Notes: generated by a model not told the origin, from the sequence alone. A DNA stretch of 64,000 nt from Mesorhizobium australicum WSM2073 (GCF_000230995.2 NC_019973.1:1116001-1180000), one strand, 5' to 3'. Positions 17,335-25,967 are shown, counted from the stretch's first letter. Numbers and translations are program-made.

Positions 17335-17725
17335 GCTCCGGCATTTCGCCGTCGGACAGGCCGTACATATAGGAGCGGCCCTTGACGAACACCGGCGGGC
17401 GATAGCAGTCGCCTTCACCCGATATATCGTCGGATTCGTTCTGGTAGATCACCTTGGGCTGGCCGGCGCTGGTGTAGTCGGACAATTGCCTGGCCAGCTT
17501 GCCTTCGCCGACGATGATGCGCTTGTAGCCGGCTGCGCTGTCGATGACGAGATTGCCGAACGAATCGGCGTAGACGCGGTCATGATGGCGCAAGCCGGCT
17601 TCGGCCGGCGCGGCCACCGTGACGGCAAGCGCTGCCAGCGTGAGGGCCGCGAGGCTTGTCCGCACTGATTTGGCGAGCACTGATTTGGCGAGCACTGATT
17701 TAGCCCGCACTGATCTAGAACGCAT
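17318..17725 (-). CDS. Small secreted protein with a repeat-built signal peptide
   Basis: The product has 135 residues; GGGAGA lies 6 bases before ATG 17725. The first 20 residues consist of a five-residue repeat (RAKSV, LAKSV, LAKSV) encoded by four 15-bp DNA repeats, followed by the hydrophobic core SLAALTLAALAVTVAAPAEA and cleavage after AEA. The mature domain (about 90 residues, HHDRVYADSFGNLVIDSAAGYKRIIVGEG) has two Cys residues, CYRPP and the penultimate PCR, that could pair. I do not recognise the family. TTAA-rich sites with a perfect CtrA spacing lie just upstream of its start. Confidence 0.7.
   Translation of the reverse strand: MRSRSVRAKSVLAKSVLAKSVRTSLAALTLAALAVTVAAPAEAGLRHHDRVYADSFGNLVIDSAAGYKRIIVGEGKLARQLSDYTSAGQPKVIYQNESDDISGEGDCYRPPVFVKGRSYMYGLSDGEMPELSPCR
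17663..17722 (-). repeat. Four tandem 15-bp repeats directly after a start codon
   Basis: Units at 17663-17677 and 17678-17692 are identical (CACTGATTTGGCGAG on the plus strand); 17693-17707 and 17708-17722 are diverged copies. Because 15 is a multiple of 3, copy-number change lengthens the signal peptide n-region by five residues without a frameshift. Confidence 0.9.
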
Positions 17726-17784
17726 GTCGCTCTCCCTTTGTCGGCGCGAGAGAGATCGCGCCCCGATCTGGTCCGAATCGGAAA

Positions 17785-17799
17785 TTAACCCTTTCTTAA
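17785..17799. promoter_or_regulatory. Candidate CtrA binding site between divergent secreted-protein genes
   Basis: TTAA-CCCTTTC-TTAA matches the TTAA-N7-TTAA consensus of the cell-cycle regulator CtrA. Another TTAA at 17806-17809 gives a near-spaced third half-site. The site is 60 bases upstream of the minus-strand gene starting at 17725 and about 170 upstream of the plus-strand gene at 17966. Confidence 0.5.
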
Positions 17800-17965
17800 C
17801 CTTTGTTAAGGGGAGGAGCGGCCCGACGGCCGTTTCTTAATGAACATGGTTAATTTCGCGGTCGCCGCCGATGTCCCCAAGGATCGACATGGCCGGTCTA
17901 ATCCGGGGTGAACTTGATCTTGGCGCGCCGCGTGGCTAGCGTGCCCGGCCATGAGGGGGCAGCAC

Positions 17966-18391
17966 ATGATGTTTGACCGAACGCTTCGGATGTCGTTCGC
18001 TATTCCGCTGCTTCTCGCGGCCGGCGCCTGTGTGCCGGAGGACGGCGCGCCCAAGGCCGCCAACACAGCGACACCCGTGGTGGCGCCTGCTGCTCCCGTC
18101 CAGCAACAGTCCGCGCGACCGGCGACCAAGATCACCACCGACCTCACCGCCCCACGCCTCACCACAGGCACGGCCACCTACAGATGCGGCAATGGCGGCA
18201 TGATCACCATTCAGAATCTCGGCACGTCGCTGCGCGTGGTCGGCCAGGAAGGCGCCACCGAGGAGTTCGCGGCGTCACCGGCAAACCAGAGCAGCCGCTA
18301 CCAGGGGGTCACGCATGACGCAATCGTGATCGACGGACGCGAGGCGCTGGTGATGAAGAAGGGCTCGACGCCGCAGACCTGCACCCGGTGA
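17966..18391 (+). CDS. MliC-like lysozyme-inhibitor family protein, probable lipoprotein
   Basis: The product has 141 residues from ATG 17966, which has AGGGGG 6 bases upstream; an in-frame ATG at 17951 lies before that site. The N-terminal PLLLAAGACVPEDG resembles a lipobox with the modified Cys, followed by an Ala/Pro/Thr linker. The C-terminal ~70 residues fit the MliC/PliC pattern: YRCGNGGMITIQNL, a central SSRYQGVTHDAIVIDGREALVM and a last Cys (QTCTR) pairing with the first. Such proteins protect the cell wall from C-type lysozyme. The domain call is by eye and moderately sure. Confidence 0.6.
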   Translation: MMFDRTLRMSFAIPLLLAAGACVPEDGAPKAANTATPVVAPAAPVQQQSARPATKITTDLTAPRLTTGTATYRCGNGGMITIQNLGTSLRVVGQEGATEEFAASPANQSSRYQGVTHDAIVIDGREALVMKKGSTPQTCTR

Positions 18392-18498
18392 GCCAAATCT
18401 CGACACGGCCGCGCCCCTGGCGAGACATGCTGCACTGCAGCGATATCGAGCCGGCTTCGGCTGTTCGCCCGCTAATCGATTGAAGCCGTATCCGGGCT

Positions 18499-18513
18499 TT
18501 TAGTCAGACTAAA
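18499..18513. promoter_or_regulatory. Perfect palindrome upstream of the sdhC promoter
   Basis: TTTAGTCAGACTAAA is a perfect 7-bp inverted repeat with a one-base centre, 28 bases upstream of the -35 box at 18541. It is likely an operator. It resembles the TTTAG...CTAAA outline of iron-responsive sites (Irr type) but is two bases shorter than the form I know, so the regulator is left open. Confidence 0.5.
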
Positions 18514-18540
18514 TTACGTTTTCGGAACGGTTTTCTGGCT

Positions 18541-18569
18541 TTGACGCGGTGCAAAAAGAGCATTAGAAA
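18541..18569 (+). promoter_or_regulatory. Candidate housekeeping promoter of sdhCDAB
   Basis: TTGACG (18541-18546), a 17-base spacer and TAGAAA (18564-18569). The -35 is one base off consensus. The implied transcript start near 18577 leaves about a 70-base leader before sdhC. Confidence 0.6.
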
Positions 18570-18647
18570 CCGGCTGTCCGAAGTCGCAACCGGAAGCGGC
18601 ATTGCCGCATTTCCACCTGAGGCGGCAGACGCCGAACTGGGGCAGCC

Positions 18648-19064
18648 ATGAGCAAATCACCAGCCACCCAAGCCAGACGCGAAAGGCCGCTTTCGCCGCA
18701 CCTGAGCGTGTACCGGCCGCCGATCACCATGACGATGTCGATCATCCATCGCATCACCGGGGGCGCGCTTTACTTCGGCACGCTGCTGGTTGCCGTCTGG
18801 CTGATGGCGGCGGCATCCTCGCAGCCGGCTTTCGATTGGGTGAACTGGGCCTTCGGCACCTGGCTCGGGCGGCTGATCCTGTTCGGCTATAGCTGGGCGC
18901 TGATGCATCACATGCTGGGCGGTGTCCGCCATCTGATCTGGGACACCGGCGCCGGGCTTGAAAAACACACAGCCTCGAAGATCGCCTGGGCGACGCTTGC
19001 CGGCTCGGTTCTGCTCACGCTGCTGATCTGGGTCGCCGGCACCATGGCGCGGGGAGCTTTGTGA
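18648..19064 (+). CDS. sdhC: Succinate dehydrogenase cytochrome b556 subunit
   Basis: The 138-residue membrane anchor of complex II binds heme b and ubiquinone with SdhD. RPLSPHLSVYRPPITMTMSIIHRITGGALY is the family signature with the Ser and Arg of the quinone site. The heme-ligand His lies in SWALMHHMLGGVRHLIWD. Three membrane helices are visible. It is the first gene of the operon; its stop overlaps the sdhD start by one base. Confidence 0.95.
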   Translation: MSKSPATQARRERPLSPHLSVYRPPITMTMSIIHRITGGALYFGTLLVAVWLMAAASSQPAFDWVNWAFGTWLGRLILFGYSWALMHHMLGGVRHLIWDTGAGLEKHTASKIAWATLAGSVLLTLLIWVAGTMARGAL

Positions 19065-19459
19065 TGAGTGCGAAGAACACCGACATGCGCACCCCGCTGG
19101 CCAGGGTGCGCGGCCTGGGCTCTGCCCGCGAAGGCACCGGGCATTTCTGGCGCCAGCGATTGACGGCGATCGCCAACATCCCGCTGATCCTGTTTTTCAC
19201 CGGGTTCCTGATCGCGCTCAACGGCGCCGGCTATGCACAGGTGCGGGCTGCGCTCGCCAACCCGTTCGTGGCGCTGGTGATGGCCCTGGTGCTCATCTCG
19301 CCGCTCTATCATATGCGGATCGGCATGCAGGTGATCATCGAGGACTATGTGCATGGCGAAGGCATGAAGCTGACGCTGATCGCCCTCAACACATTCTTCA
19401 CCATAGCAGTCGGCGTCGCTTCGCTGTTCGCCCTGCTGAAACTGGCATTCGGAGGCTGA
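19064..19459 (+). CDS. sdhD: Succinate dehydrogenase hydrophobic membrane anchor subunit
   Basis: The product has 131 residues. ATG 19064 overlaps the sdhC stop (TGATG) and has GGGGAG upstream; the in-frame GTG 19061 is less likely. The N-terminal [32 protein letters not shown] is typical of alphaproteobacterial SdhD. Three membrane helices follow, with the conserved [17 protein letters not shown] holding the second heme/quinone region. It anchors SdhA and SdhB to the inner membrane. Confidence 0.94.
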   Translation: MSAKNTDMRTPLARVRGLGSAREGTGHFWRQRLTAIANIPLILFFTGFLIALNGAGYAQVRAALANPFVALVMALVLISPLYHMRIGMQVIIEDYVHGEGMKLTLIALNTFFTIAVGVASLFALLKLAFGG

Positions 19460-19463
19460 AGTC

Positions 19464-21299
19464 TTGGCCCAGGACACGAAATCAGCCAACGCGGCAGGCT
19501 ACACCTTTGTCGATCACAAGTTCGACGTGGTCGTCGTCGGCGCCGGCGGCGCCGGGCTGCGCGCCACGCTTGGCATGGCCGAACAGGGCCTGCGCACCGC
19601 CTGCATCACCAAGGTGTTCCCGACCCGCTCGCACACGGTTGCCGCGCAAGGCGGCATCGCCGCGTCGCTGTCCAACATGGGCCCGGATTCCTGGCAGTGG
19701 CACATGTACGACACCGTCAAGGGCTCGGACTGGCTGGGCGATGTCGACGCCATGGAATATCTGGTGCGCGAAGCCCCGGCGGCCGTTTACGAACTCGAAC
19801 ATTACGGCGTGCCGTTCTCGCGCACCGAAGAGGGCAAGATCTACCAGCGGCCGTTCGGCGGCCACATGATGAACTATGGCGACGGGCCGCCGGTGCAGCG
19901 CACCTGTGCGGCCGCCGACCGCACCGGCCATGCCATCCTGCACACGCTCTACGGCCAGTCGCTGAAGAACAACGCGCAGTTCTTCATCGAGTATTTCGCG
20001 CTCGATCTGATCATGGAACCGGACGGCACCTGCACCGGCGTCGTGGCGTGGAATCTGGACGACGGCACCATCCACCGCTTCTCGGCCAAGATGGTGGTGC
20101 TGGCGACCGGCGGCTATGGGCGCGCCTATTTTTCGGCGACCTCGGCACACACCTGCACCGGCGACGGTGGCGGCATGGCGGCGCGGGCGGGGTTCCCGTT
20201 GCAGGACATGGAGTTCGTGCAGTTTCACCCGACCGGTATCTATGGCGCCGGCTGCCTGATTACCGAGGGCGCGCGCGGCGAGGGCGGCTATCTCGTCAAC
20301 TCCGAGGGCGAACGCTTCATGGAGCGCTACGCACCGTCGGCCAAGGACCTCGCCTCGCGCGATGTCGTCTCGCGCTGCATGACGCTGGAAATTCGCGAAG
20401 GCCGCGGCGTCGGCAAGGCCAAGGACCACATCTTCCTGCACCTCGATCATCTCGATCCGGCGGTCTTGCACGAAAGGCTTCCAGGCATTTCGGAGTCGGC
20501 GAAAATCTTCGCCGGCGTCGACCTGACCAAGGAGCCAATCCCGGTGCTGCCGACGGTGCACTACAATATGGGCGGCGTGCCGACCAATTATTGGGGCGAG
20601 GTGCTCAATCCAACCGCGGACAACCCCGACCGGGTCTCGCCCGGCCTGATGGCGGTCGGCGAGGCCGGTTGCGCTTCCGTGCACGGCGCCAACCGGCTTG
20701 GCTCGAACTCGCTGATTGACCTGGTGGTGTTCGGCCGCGCCGCGGCGATCCGCGCCGGCCAGGTCATCGACCGCAAGGCGGCGATCCCGTCGCCCAACCA
20801 GGCTTCGGTCGACAAGATCATGGATCGCTTCGACCGGCTCCGCCACGCCAACGGCTCGACGCCGACGGCTGTCCTTCGTGAAAAGATGCAAAAGGCGATG
20901 CAGGAAGATGCCGCCGTGTTCCGCACGCAGGAATCGCTCGAAAACGGCTGCAAGCGTATTTCGGAAATCTGGACCGAGCTCAAGGATGTCAAAGTCTTCG
21001 ACCGCTCGATGATCTGGAACTCGGACCTGGTCGAGACTCTGGAACTGGAAAACCTGATGGCCAACGCCATCACCACCGTCTACGGCGCCGAGGCGCGCAA
21101 GGAGAGCCGAGGCGCGCATGCTCGGGAAGATTTTTCCGCCCGCGACGACGCCAACTGGCGCAAGCATACGCTCGCCCATCTCAGCGAGGACGGCGCGGTG
21201 ACGCTGACCTATAGGCCGGTGCACACCGAGCCGCTTTTGGCCGAAAAGGACGGCGGCATCAGTCTGGCCAAGATAGCGCCGAAGGCCAGGGTGTACTGA
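19464..21299 (+). CDS. sdhA: Succinate dehydrogenase flavoprotein subunit
   Basis: The 611-residue protein starts at TTG 19464 with GGAGG 8 bases upstream. The FAD motif [15 protein letters not shown], the His that carries covalent FAD in [12 protein letters not shown], and the active-site [21 protein letters not shown] are present. The C-terminal helical domain ([41 protein letters not shown]) is complete. It oxidises succinate to fumarate and passes electrons to SdhB. It lies 4 bases after sdhD. Confidence 0.97.
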   Translation: MAQDTKSANAAGYTFVDHKFDVVVVGAGGAGLRATLGMAEQGLRTACITKVFPTRSHTVAAQGGIAASLSNMGPDSWQWHMYDTVKGSDWLGDVDAMEYLVREAPAAVYELEHYGVPFSRTEEGKIYQRPFGGHMMNYGDGPPVQRTCAAADRTGHAILHTLYGQSLKNNAQFFIEYFALDLIMEPDGTCTGVVAWNLDDGTIHRFSAKMVVLATGGYGRAYFSATSAHTCTGDGGGMAARAGFPLQDMEFVQFHPTGIYGAGCLITEGARGEGGYLVNSEGERFMERYAPSAKDLASRDVVSRCMTLEIREGRGVGKAKDHIFLHLDHLDPAVLHERLPGISESAKIFAGVDLTKEPIPVLPTVHYNMGGVPTNYWGEVLNPTADNPDRVSPGLMAVGEAGCASVHGANRLGSNSLIDLVVFGRAAAIRAGQVIDRKAAIPSPNQASVDKIMDRFDRLRHANGSTPTAVLREKMQKAMQEDAAVFRTQESLENGCKRISEIWTELKDVKVFDRSMIWNSDLVETLELENLMANAITTVYGAEARKESRGAHAREDFSARDDANWRKHTLAHLSEDGAVTLTYRPVHTEPLLAEKDGGISLAKIAPKARVY

Positions 21300-21301
21300 G
21301 G

Positions 21302-21736
21302 ATGGCGACGGCGGCGGGATATTCCGGTACGTCCCTTCCGGTCAAGCTCGGCCTGAAGGATGGGATGATTGCCGCCTTCATCGCCCTGCCGCCGGAACTC
21401 GCGGACCTCGCCGAGGCCGTCGATTTCGCCGAGGCCGACCGGCTGGCCGAATGGTCCGACATTTCGGGCGTGGTGCTGAAATACGACGCCGTCCACGCCT
21501 TCGCCAGACGGCGCGCCGAGATCGAGGATCGCCTCGGCGCACTCGAGGCGGCGATCAAGCGCGACGGCATGGTCTGGGTCTCCTGGCCAAAGAAGGCCTC
21601 GAAAGTGGCCACCGACGTCACCGAGGGCGTTGTCCGTGCTGAAGCGCTCAAGCTCGACCTTGTCGACGTCAAGGTCGCCGCCGTGAACGAAATTTGGTCC
21701 GGGCTGAAGCTCGTCATCCGAAAGGACCTGAGGTAA
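21302..21736 (+). CDS. DUF3052-type protein encoded inside the sdh operon
   Basis: This soluble protein of 144 residues begins 2 bases after sdhA and overlaps the sdhB start by one base, so it is an integral part of the operon. [17 protein letters not shown] at the N-terminus and the [28 protein letters not shown] motif match the DUF3052 family. The family has no established function. Position suggests a role tied to complex II or to its regulation, but co-transcription alone does not prove that. Confidence 0.78.
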   Translation: MATAAGYSGTSLPVKLGLKDGMIAAFIALPPELADLAEAVDFAEADRLAEWSDISGVVLKYDAVHAFARRRAEIEDRLGALEAAIKRDGMVWVSWPKKASKVATDVTEGVVRAEALKLDLVDVKVAAVNEIWSGLKLVIRKDLR

Positions 21737-22515
21737 TGGTCGAACTCACGCTCCCAAAGAACTCGAAGGTCCAGCAGGGCAAGACCTGGCCGAAGCCGGA
21801 GGGTGCCACCAATCTCAGGGAATACCGCATCTATCGCTGGTCGCCGGACGACGACGAGAACCCGCGCATGGACACCTACTTCGTCGATATGGACGATTGC
21901 GGGCCGATGGTGCTCGACGCGCTGCTGTGGATCAAGAACAAGATCGACCCGACGCTGACCTTGCGCCGCTCCTGCCGCGAAGGCATTTGCGGTTCCTGCG
22001 CCATGAACATCGGCGGCTCGAACACGCTCGCCTGCACCAAGGGCTGCGAAGACATATCGGGGGCGATCAAGATCTATCCGCTTCCGCATATGCCCGTGAT
22101 CAAGGACCTGGTGCCCGATCTTACCAATTTCTACGCCCAGCACGCCTCCATCGAGCCATGGCTGAAGACGGTGTCGCCAACGCCGGCCAAGGAATGGCTG
22201 CAGAGCCATGAGGACCGCGAAAAGCTCGACGGGCTTTACGAGTGCATATTGTGCGCCTGCTGCTCGACCTCGTGCCCGAGCTACTGGTGGAACGGCGACC
22301 GCTATCTCGGCCCGGCGACGCTGCTGCAGGCCTATCGCTGGCTGATCGACAGCCGCGACGAGGCCAAGGGGGAACGGCTCGACAATCTCGAAGACCCGTT
22401 CCGGCTCTATCGCTGCCACACCATCATGAACTGCGCGCAGACCTGCCCGAAGGGGCTCAATCCCGCGAAGGCGATCGCCGAGATCAAGAAGATGATGGTG
22501 GAGAGAAGGGTTTAG
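21736..22515 (+). CDS. sdhB: Succinate dehydrogenase iron-sulfur subunit
   Basis: The product has 259 residues from ATG 21736, overlapping the upstream stop as TAATG. The [2Fe-2S] ligands lie in [14 protein letters not shown] plus the later ACTKGC Cys. The [4Fe-4S] and [3Fe-4S] ligands lie in [18 protein letters not shown] and [17 protein letters not shown]. It conducts electrons from FAD to quinone. The last ~48 bases (22441-22488) have a decayed counterpart at 24634-24676, after the inserted gene. Confidence 0.97.
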   Translation: MVELTLPKNSKVQQGKTWPKPEGATNLREYRIYRWSPDDDENPRMDTYFVDMDDCGPMVLDALLWIKNKIDPTLTLRRSCREGICGSCAMNIGGSNTLACTKGCEDISGAIKIYPLPHMPVIKDLVPDLTNFYAQHASIEPWLKTVSPTPAKEWLQSHEDREKLDGLYECILCACCSTSCPSYWWNGDRYLGPATLLQAYRWLIDSRDEAKGERLDNLEDPFRLYRCHTIMNCAQTCPKGLNPAKAIAEIKKMMVERRV

Positions 22516-22956
22516 GTTCGGCGATCGCCTCATCGGTTATGATCGTTCGCGCGCCCTCTGATGTTCAACGATGCGCATGCCGCCGCCAACCAGAAGCCGG
22601 CGCGTGAGCCGGTGATGGCGCTGTCGACTTTGCACAAGCCGGCCGGCTGATCGAGAATCGGTACTCGCCTGAAATACGCGGCGGCCATCCTCACCAACAA
22701 TGCGCTGAGATCAAGGATCCCCTCAGCGTCGTCGAAGCGGCTACCAGGCGCCACGGCATGGCCTGGATATGTGACGCGCCCATCATTGCTATCATGCACG
22801 CTGCTCGCCCAAAGCCGAGGCGATTATTGGGGTGACTTACATTAGAGGCGCCTTATTAGCAAACTGTCATCTATACACTATGACGCGGCATTATCTTAGT
22901 ATAGCGTTAAGCGGTTCTCGATAGATACTTCGGAAGTCGTCGCTCGAGTACAGAGT
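22516..22956. other. Gene-free left flank of the inserted block
   Basis: This is 441 bases between sdhB and the phosphoglycerol transferase. It starts with the yceH relic (22558-22623) and continues with sequence of unknown origin. The last ~120 bases (about 22830-22956) turn AT-rich (for example CATTATCTTAGTATAGCG) and probably hold the promoter of the inserted gene. A minus-strand open frame (22530-22799) exists but has no recognisable product. Confidence 0.5.
22558..22623 (+). pseudogene. Relic of yceH (22-codon fragment)
   Basis: The 66 bases align without gaps to 24848-24913 inside the intact yceH. By hand count 54 positions match, and the translation keeps AANQKPAREPVM against [12 protein letters not shown]. 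The reading frame cannot be extended to a full gene. It is therefore a diverged remnant lying about 2.3 kb upstream of the intact copy. Confidence 0.75.
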
Positions 22957-24597
22957 ATGAGTGGATTTCCTGCGGTTCGTTACTGGCCAATAGGACCGTT
23001 GGTTAGCGCCGCGACGGTGGGATCGCTCACCTGGCTCACCTCGCTGGTCTATTTTCAGGAGAAGAGGCTGATCCTGGTCGTCGGCCTAGTGGCTTTGATC
23101 GCGCTTGTCTTGCTGGATCGCCTCCAGGGGGCAAGGACGGATCAGCCAGGAAGCGGGTGGTTCAGAGCCTATTTATCGCTCGTTCCGTGCTTTTTCTTCC
23201 TTGTCTATGTCTACCTCGAAAATGTTTTCGGTTATTTCGATTGGGCCGCGATGTTCATGCATGTCGACGCTGGAGTTCTCACCCCCAGTGTCGTTCTTGA
23301 GTATTTGATGAATACTGGAAGCACGATCCTGATCATTGCCGCCGGTCTTTTCGGTCTTGGCGCACTGAAGGCGCGCGGCACGCTGACAAGAGGATTGGAC
23401 GTTGCCTTGATGGCATTCTTCCTGGCGGCAAACCCGATGCTGACACGTCCGATCGCGGCAGCGATCCATCCCAACCCGCTGCATGATTTCCTGTCCAAGC
23501 AGTTCGTCGATGTCACTTCTTTGACAAAGCCGGCTGAAACAGCGTCGGCGACCGCCGCGCCAAAGAACCTCATTCATATTTTCATTGAGAGCGCCGAGCG
23601 CACCTACATGAACGAGGCGGAGTTCGGCGACGTCATGGGTCCGCTGCTCGAATTCGACAGGCGTGGCGTTTCGGCGACCAACATGGTGCAACTTGCCTAT
23701 ACCAACAACTCCATCTCAGGGATGGTCGCTGCGAACTGTGGAACGCCGCTGCTGATATCGTTCTTCACGACGCGCCAGTACCTGGAGGAGAATTCGCAAT
23801 TCCTGCCAGGACTGACCTGCCTGGGCGACGTTCTGAAGGCGCGGGGCTATCAGCAGAACTTTATTACCGGTTGGCCGCTCAACTTCACCGGTCAGGGCAC
23901 ATTCTATTCCACCCATGGCTACTCATCGCTTTTTGGGGGATCCGAAGTGGTGGCCGCCATCGCGGGGCGCGGCAACGCTTTTGGCGCCGACGACGCCGAA
24001 GTTCTGGATATGAGCTTCGGCGTCTTGCGCCGAGTGCAGCGGGACGGCAAACCGTTCTCGCTCACGATCGCCGTCAGCGGCGGGCATGCGATGGACGGCT
24101 ACCTGACCGACAAATGCATCGGCAAGACGGGACTTCCTCCGCAGACCCCCAACATTCTCCATGCCGTGAAATGCACGAACATGCTCATCGCGGACTTCAT
24201 TCACAAAGCCGAAGCCGCGGGTCTGATGAGGAACACTGTCCTGGCCTTGCAAAGCGACCACCTCAGCGCGCCGAGCACGGTAACGGATCGCTTGAACAAT
24301 TATGAACGCCGCAACTTCTTCTCGCTGTCGGGCGATGGCATTCCTTCCAAAACCTATACCGGGCTTGCGGGCACGATTGACATATTTCCCACCATTCTTG
24401 ACGCGCTGGGGGTGCCGCTCTCGAATGACCAGGCTGCCCTTGGCGTTTCGCTGCTTGGGGATCGACCGACGCTGAGCCGGGCACTTGGACAGGACCAGTT
24501 CGATGACGCTATCTATGCCGAGGATGTGCTCGTCAGGTCATTCTGGCAGTTGAAACCGACACGGACCGCCGTGGCGTCCGAGGCTGAGTCGCGTTAA
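22957..24597 (+). CDS. Phosphoglycerol transferase-like membrane protein (OpgB/CgmB/LTA synthase type)
   Basis: The 546-residue protein has four or five N-terminal membrane helices (about 1-175) and a large periplasmic alkaline-phosphatase-superfamily domain. NLIHIFIESAERTYMNE carries the metal-binding Glu and nucleophile Thr, NNSISGMVAANCGTPLL follows, and SGGHAMDGY and LQSDHLSAPS provide further metal ligands. Relatives transfer phosphoglycerol or phosphoethanolamine to periplasmic glucans; in rhizobia CgmB modifies cyclic beta-glucan. The gene is less GC-rich than its neighbours and is flanked by relics of yceH and sdhB, which points to acquisition by insertion. The exact acceptor is unknown. 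Confidence 0.78.
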   Translation: MSGFPAVRYWPIGPLVSAATVGSLTWLTSLVYFQEKRLILVVGLVALIALVLLDRLQGARTDQPGSGWFRAYLSLVPCFFFLVYVYLENVFGYFDWAAMFMHVDAGVLTPSVVLEYLMNTGSTILIIAAGLFGLGALKARGTLTRGLDVALMAFFLAANPMLTRPIAAAIHPNPLHDFLSKQFVDVTSLTKPAETASATAAPKNLIHIFIESAERTYMNEAEFGDVMGPLLEFDRRGVSATNMVQLAYTNNSISGMVAANCGTPLLISFFTTRQYLEENSQFLPGLTCLGDVLKARGYQQNFITGWPLNFTGQGTFYSTHGYSSLFGGSEVVAAIAGRGNAFGADDAEVLDMSFGVLRRVQRDGKPFSLTIAVSGGHAMDGYLTDKCIGKTGLPPQTPNILHAVKCTNMLIADFIHKAEAAGLMRNTVLALQSDHLSAPSTVTDRLNNYERRNFFSLSGDGIPSKTYTGLAGTIDIFPTILDALGVPLSNDQAALGVSLLGDRPTLSRALGQDQFDDAIYAEDVLVRSFWQLKPTRTAVASEAESR

Positions 24598-24633
24598 TGC
24601 GCGCCTGCGTTTGTTCGCCGCTAGATAGCGCCT

Positions 24634-24674
24634 ACCTGGCCGAGGCCTCAACCCGATCAAGGCGATCGCCGAGA
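24634..24674 (+). pseudogene. Relic of the sdhB 3' end
   Basis: ACCTGGCCGAGGCCTCAAC followed by AAGGCGATCGCCGAGA (24659-24674) parallels sdhB at 22441-22483, where the same final 16 bases occur exactly. Small gaps and substitutions break the frame. It sits between the phosphoglycerol transferase and yceH, where the end of sdhB would be expected if the insert were absent. Confidence 0.6.
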
Positions 24675-24754
24675 CAAGAGTTCTGCTCTGTCGCGCTTCT
24701 CGGATGTCTGTCAAAATCATGCTGTCCAAGAATCGGTAGAAAATAACCAATCCA

Positions 24755-25384
24755 ATGAGCGAAGACCTTCCCATCCTCTCTCCCGCCGAAGCCCGCGTGC
24801 TCGGCTGCTTGATCGAGAAGAAGGAGCTGACGCCGGACGTCTATCCGCTGACGCTCAACGCGGCACTTGCCGCGGCCAACCAGAAGACGGCGCGCGAGCC
24901 TGTCATGACGCTGGAACAGACGGAGGTGCACAGGGCGTTGAAGCTGCTGGAGCAGAAAGGACTGGTCCGGCAGATGTTCGGTTCGCGCGTCGAGCGCTAC
25001 GAGCATCAGATGGCGCAGCGTTTCTCGCTGACCACGCCGCAGACCGCGTTGCTCGGTCTGCTCTTGCTGCGCGGACCGCAGACGGCACACGAACTCCTGG
25101 CGCGAGCTGAGCGCATGGCGCGGTTTTCATCGATCGAAGACCTGCGCGGCGAACTCGACATGCTGATCGGCCGCCGGCCGCCATTGGTCCAGGAAATCCC
25201 ACGCGGGCCGGGCCAGCGCGAGGACCGCTACGTGCATCTGCTCGCCGGTCCAGTGGATGTTGCCGCTCTCTCGGCTCAGCGCAGTGCGCCGGCCGCGCCT
25301 GCCTCCGATCTGGAAGCGAGGTTGGAGGCGCTGGAGCAGGAAGTCGCGGCCCTTCGCGCCCGGCTTGATGCGCTGGGGGGTTGA
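24755..25384 (+). CDS. YceH family protein (DUF480)
   Basis: The 209-residue soluble protein is made of two winged-helix-like domains: [21 protein letters not shown] at the N-terminus, then [29 protein letters not shown], and the second around [20 protein letters not shown]. The C-terminal [22 protein letters not shown] is a short coiled coil. YceH proteins are widespread and probably bind DNA or protein, but no role is established. A 22-codon relic of it lies upstream of the inserted gene. Confidence 0.88.
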   Translation: MSEDLPILSPAEARVLGCLIEKKELTPDVYPLTLNAALAAANQKTAREPVMTLEQTEVHRALKLLEQKGLVRQMFGSRVERYEHQMAQRFSLTTPQTALLGLLLLRGPQTAHELLARAERMARFSSIEDLRGELDMLIGRRPPLVQEIPRGPGQREDRYVHLLAGPVDVAALSAQRSAPAAPASDLEARLEALEQEVAALRARLDALGG

Positions 25385-25495
25385 GGCCACCAATCCGAGA
25401 CGTCGGCGGGACGGCGCCCCCCTCTGTTCTGCCGGGCATCTCCCCACGAGGGGAACATTGGATGCTGCGACCGCTTTCGCCAATCTCCGATGCAG

Positions 25496-25521
25496 AAACG
25501 CCGGCCCTGGAGCCGGCGTTT
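25496..25521. terminator. Bidirectional terminator between yceH and the OsmC gene
   Basis: AAACGCCGGC (25496-25505), loop CCTGGA, GCCGGCGTTT (25512-25521). The 10-bp stem ends in A and T runs on both sides and lies between two convergent genes. Confidence 0.75.
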
Positions 25522-25541
25522 GTCACTTCAGGCCAAGCCCT

Positions 25542-25967
25542 TCAGCCAAGCCTGGCGTCGAGCGAAACCTTGATCGCGCCGAGCGCTTGAGAGACCGGGC
25601 ATTCGGCCTTGGCCTTCTCGGCCAATTCCTTGAACTTCGCCGCATCGATGCCGGGCACCTTGCCGACCAGGGTGATGGCGCTGCCGGTGATGCCGGTGCC
25701 GGGAACCAGCGTGACCACGGCCTTGGCGTCGAGTTCTTGCGCCGGCGTGCCGTTTTCGGCGAGGAAATGCGACAGCTGCATGGCGTAGCAGCCGGCATGG
25801 GCGGCCGCGATCAGTTCTTCCGGATTGGTGCCGGATTTGCCGCTTTCGTCCTCGAAGCGCGCCTTGAACGAATAGGGCGTACCCTTCAGGGTCCCGCTCT
25901 GCGTGTCGAGCGTGCCCTTGCCGTCTTTCAAATTGCCTTTCCAGACGGCGTTTGCGGTGCGGTCCAT
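25542..25967 (-). CDS. OsmC family peroxiredoxin
   Basis: The product has 141 residues from ATG 25967 (AGGAGG 5 bases upstream). The N-terminal TANAVWKGNLKDGKG, GTNPEELIAAAHAGCYAMQLS with the peroxidatic Cys, and KAKAECPVSQAL with the second Cys fit OsmC rather than Ohr. It reduces organic hydroperoxides. It is convergent to yceH. Together with ohr at 9209 the window encodes two members of this superfamily. Confidence 0.9.
   Translation of the reverse strand: MDRTANAVWKGNLKDGKGTLDTQSGTLKGTPYSFKARFEDESGKSGTNPEELIAAAHAGCYAMQLSHFLAENGTPAQELDAKAVVTLVPGTGITGSAITLVGKVPGIDAAKFKELAEKAKAECPVSQALGAIKVSLDARLG

Noticed and set aside
19482..21224. A 580-codon open frame on the minus strand opposite sdhA
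   Set aside because: It is the complement of a strongly conserved flavoprotein gene; high GC keeps the opposite frame open. The product is rich in Arg, His and Gly and fits no family.
22530..22799. An 89-codon minus-strand frame in the left flank of the insert
   Set aside because: It overlaps the yceH relic on the other strand, has no convincing ribosome site and no family; it may be chance, though a decayed gene cannot be excluded.
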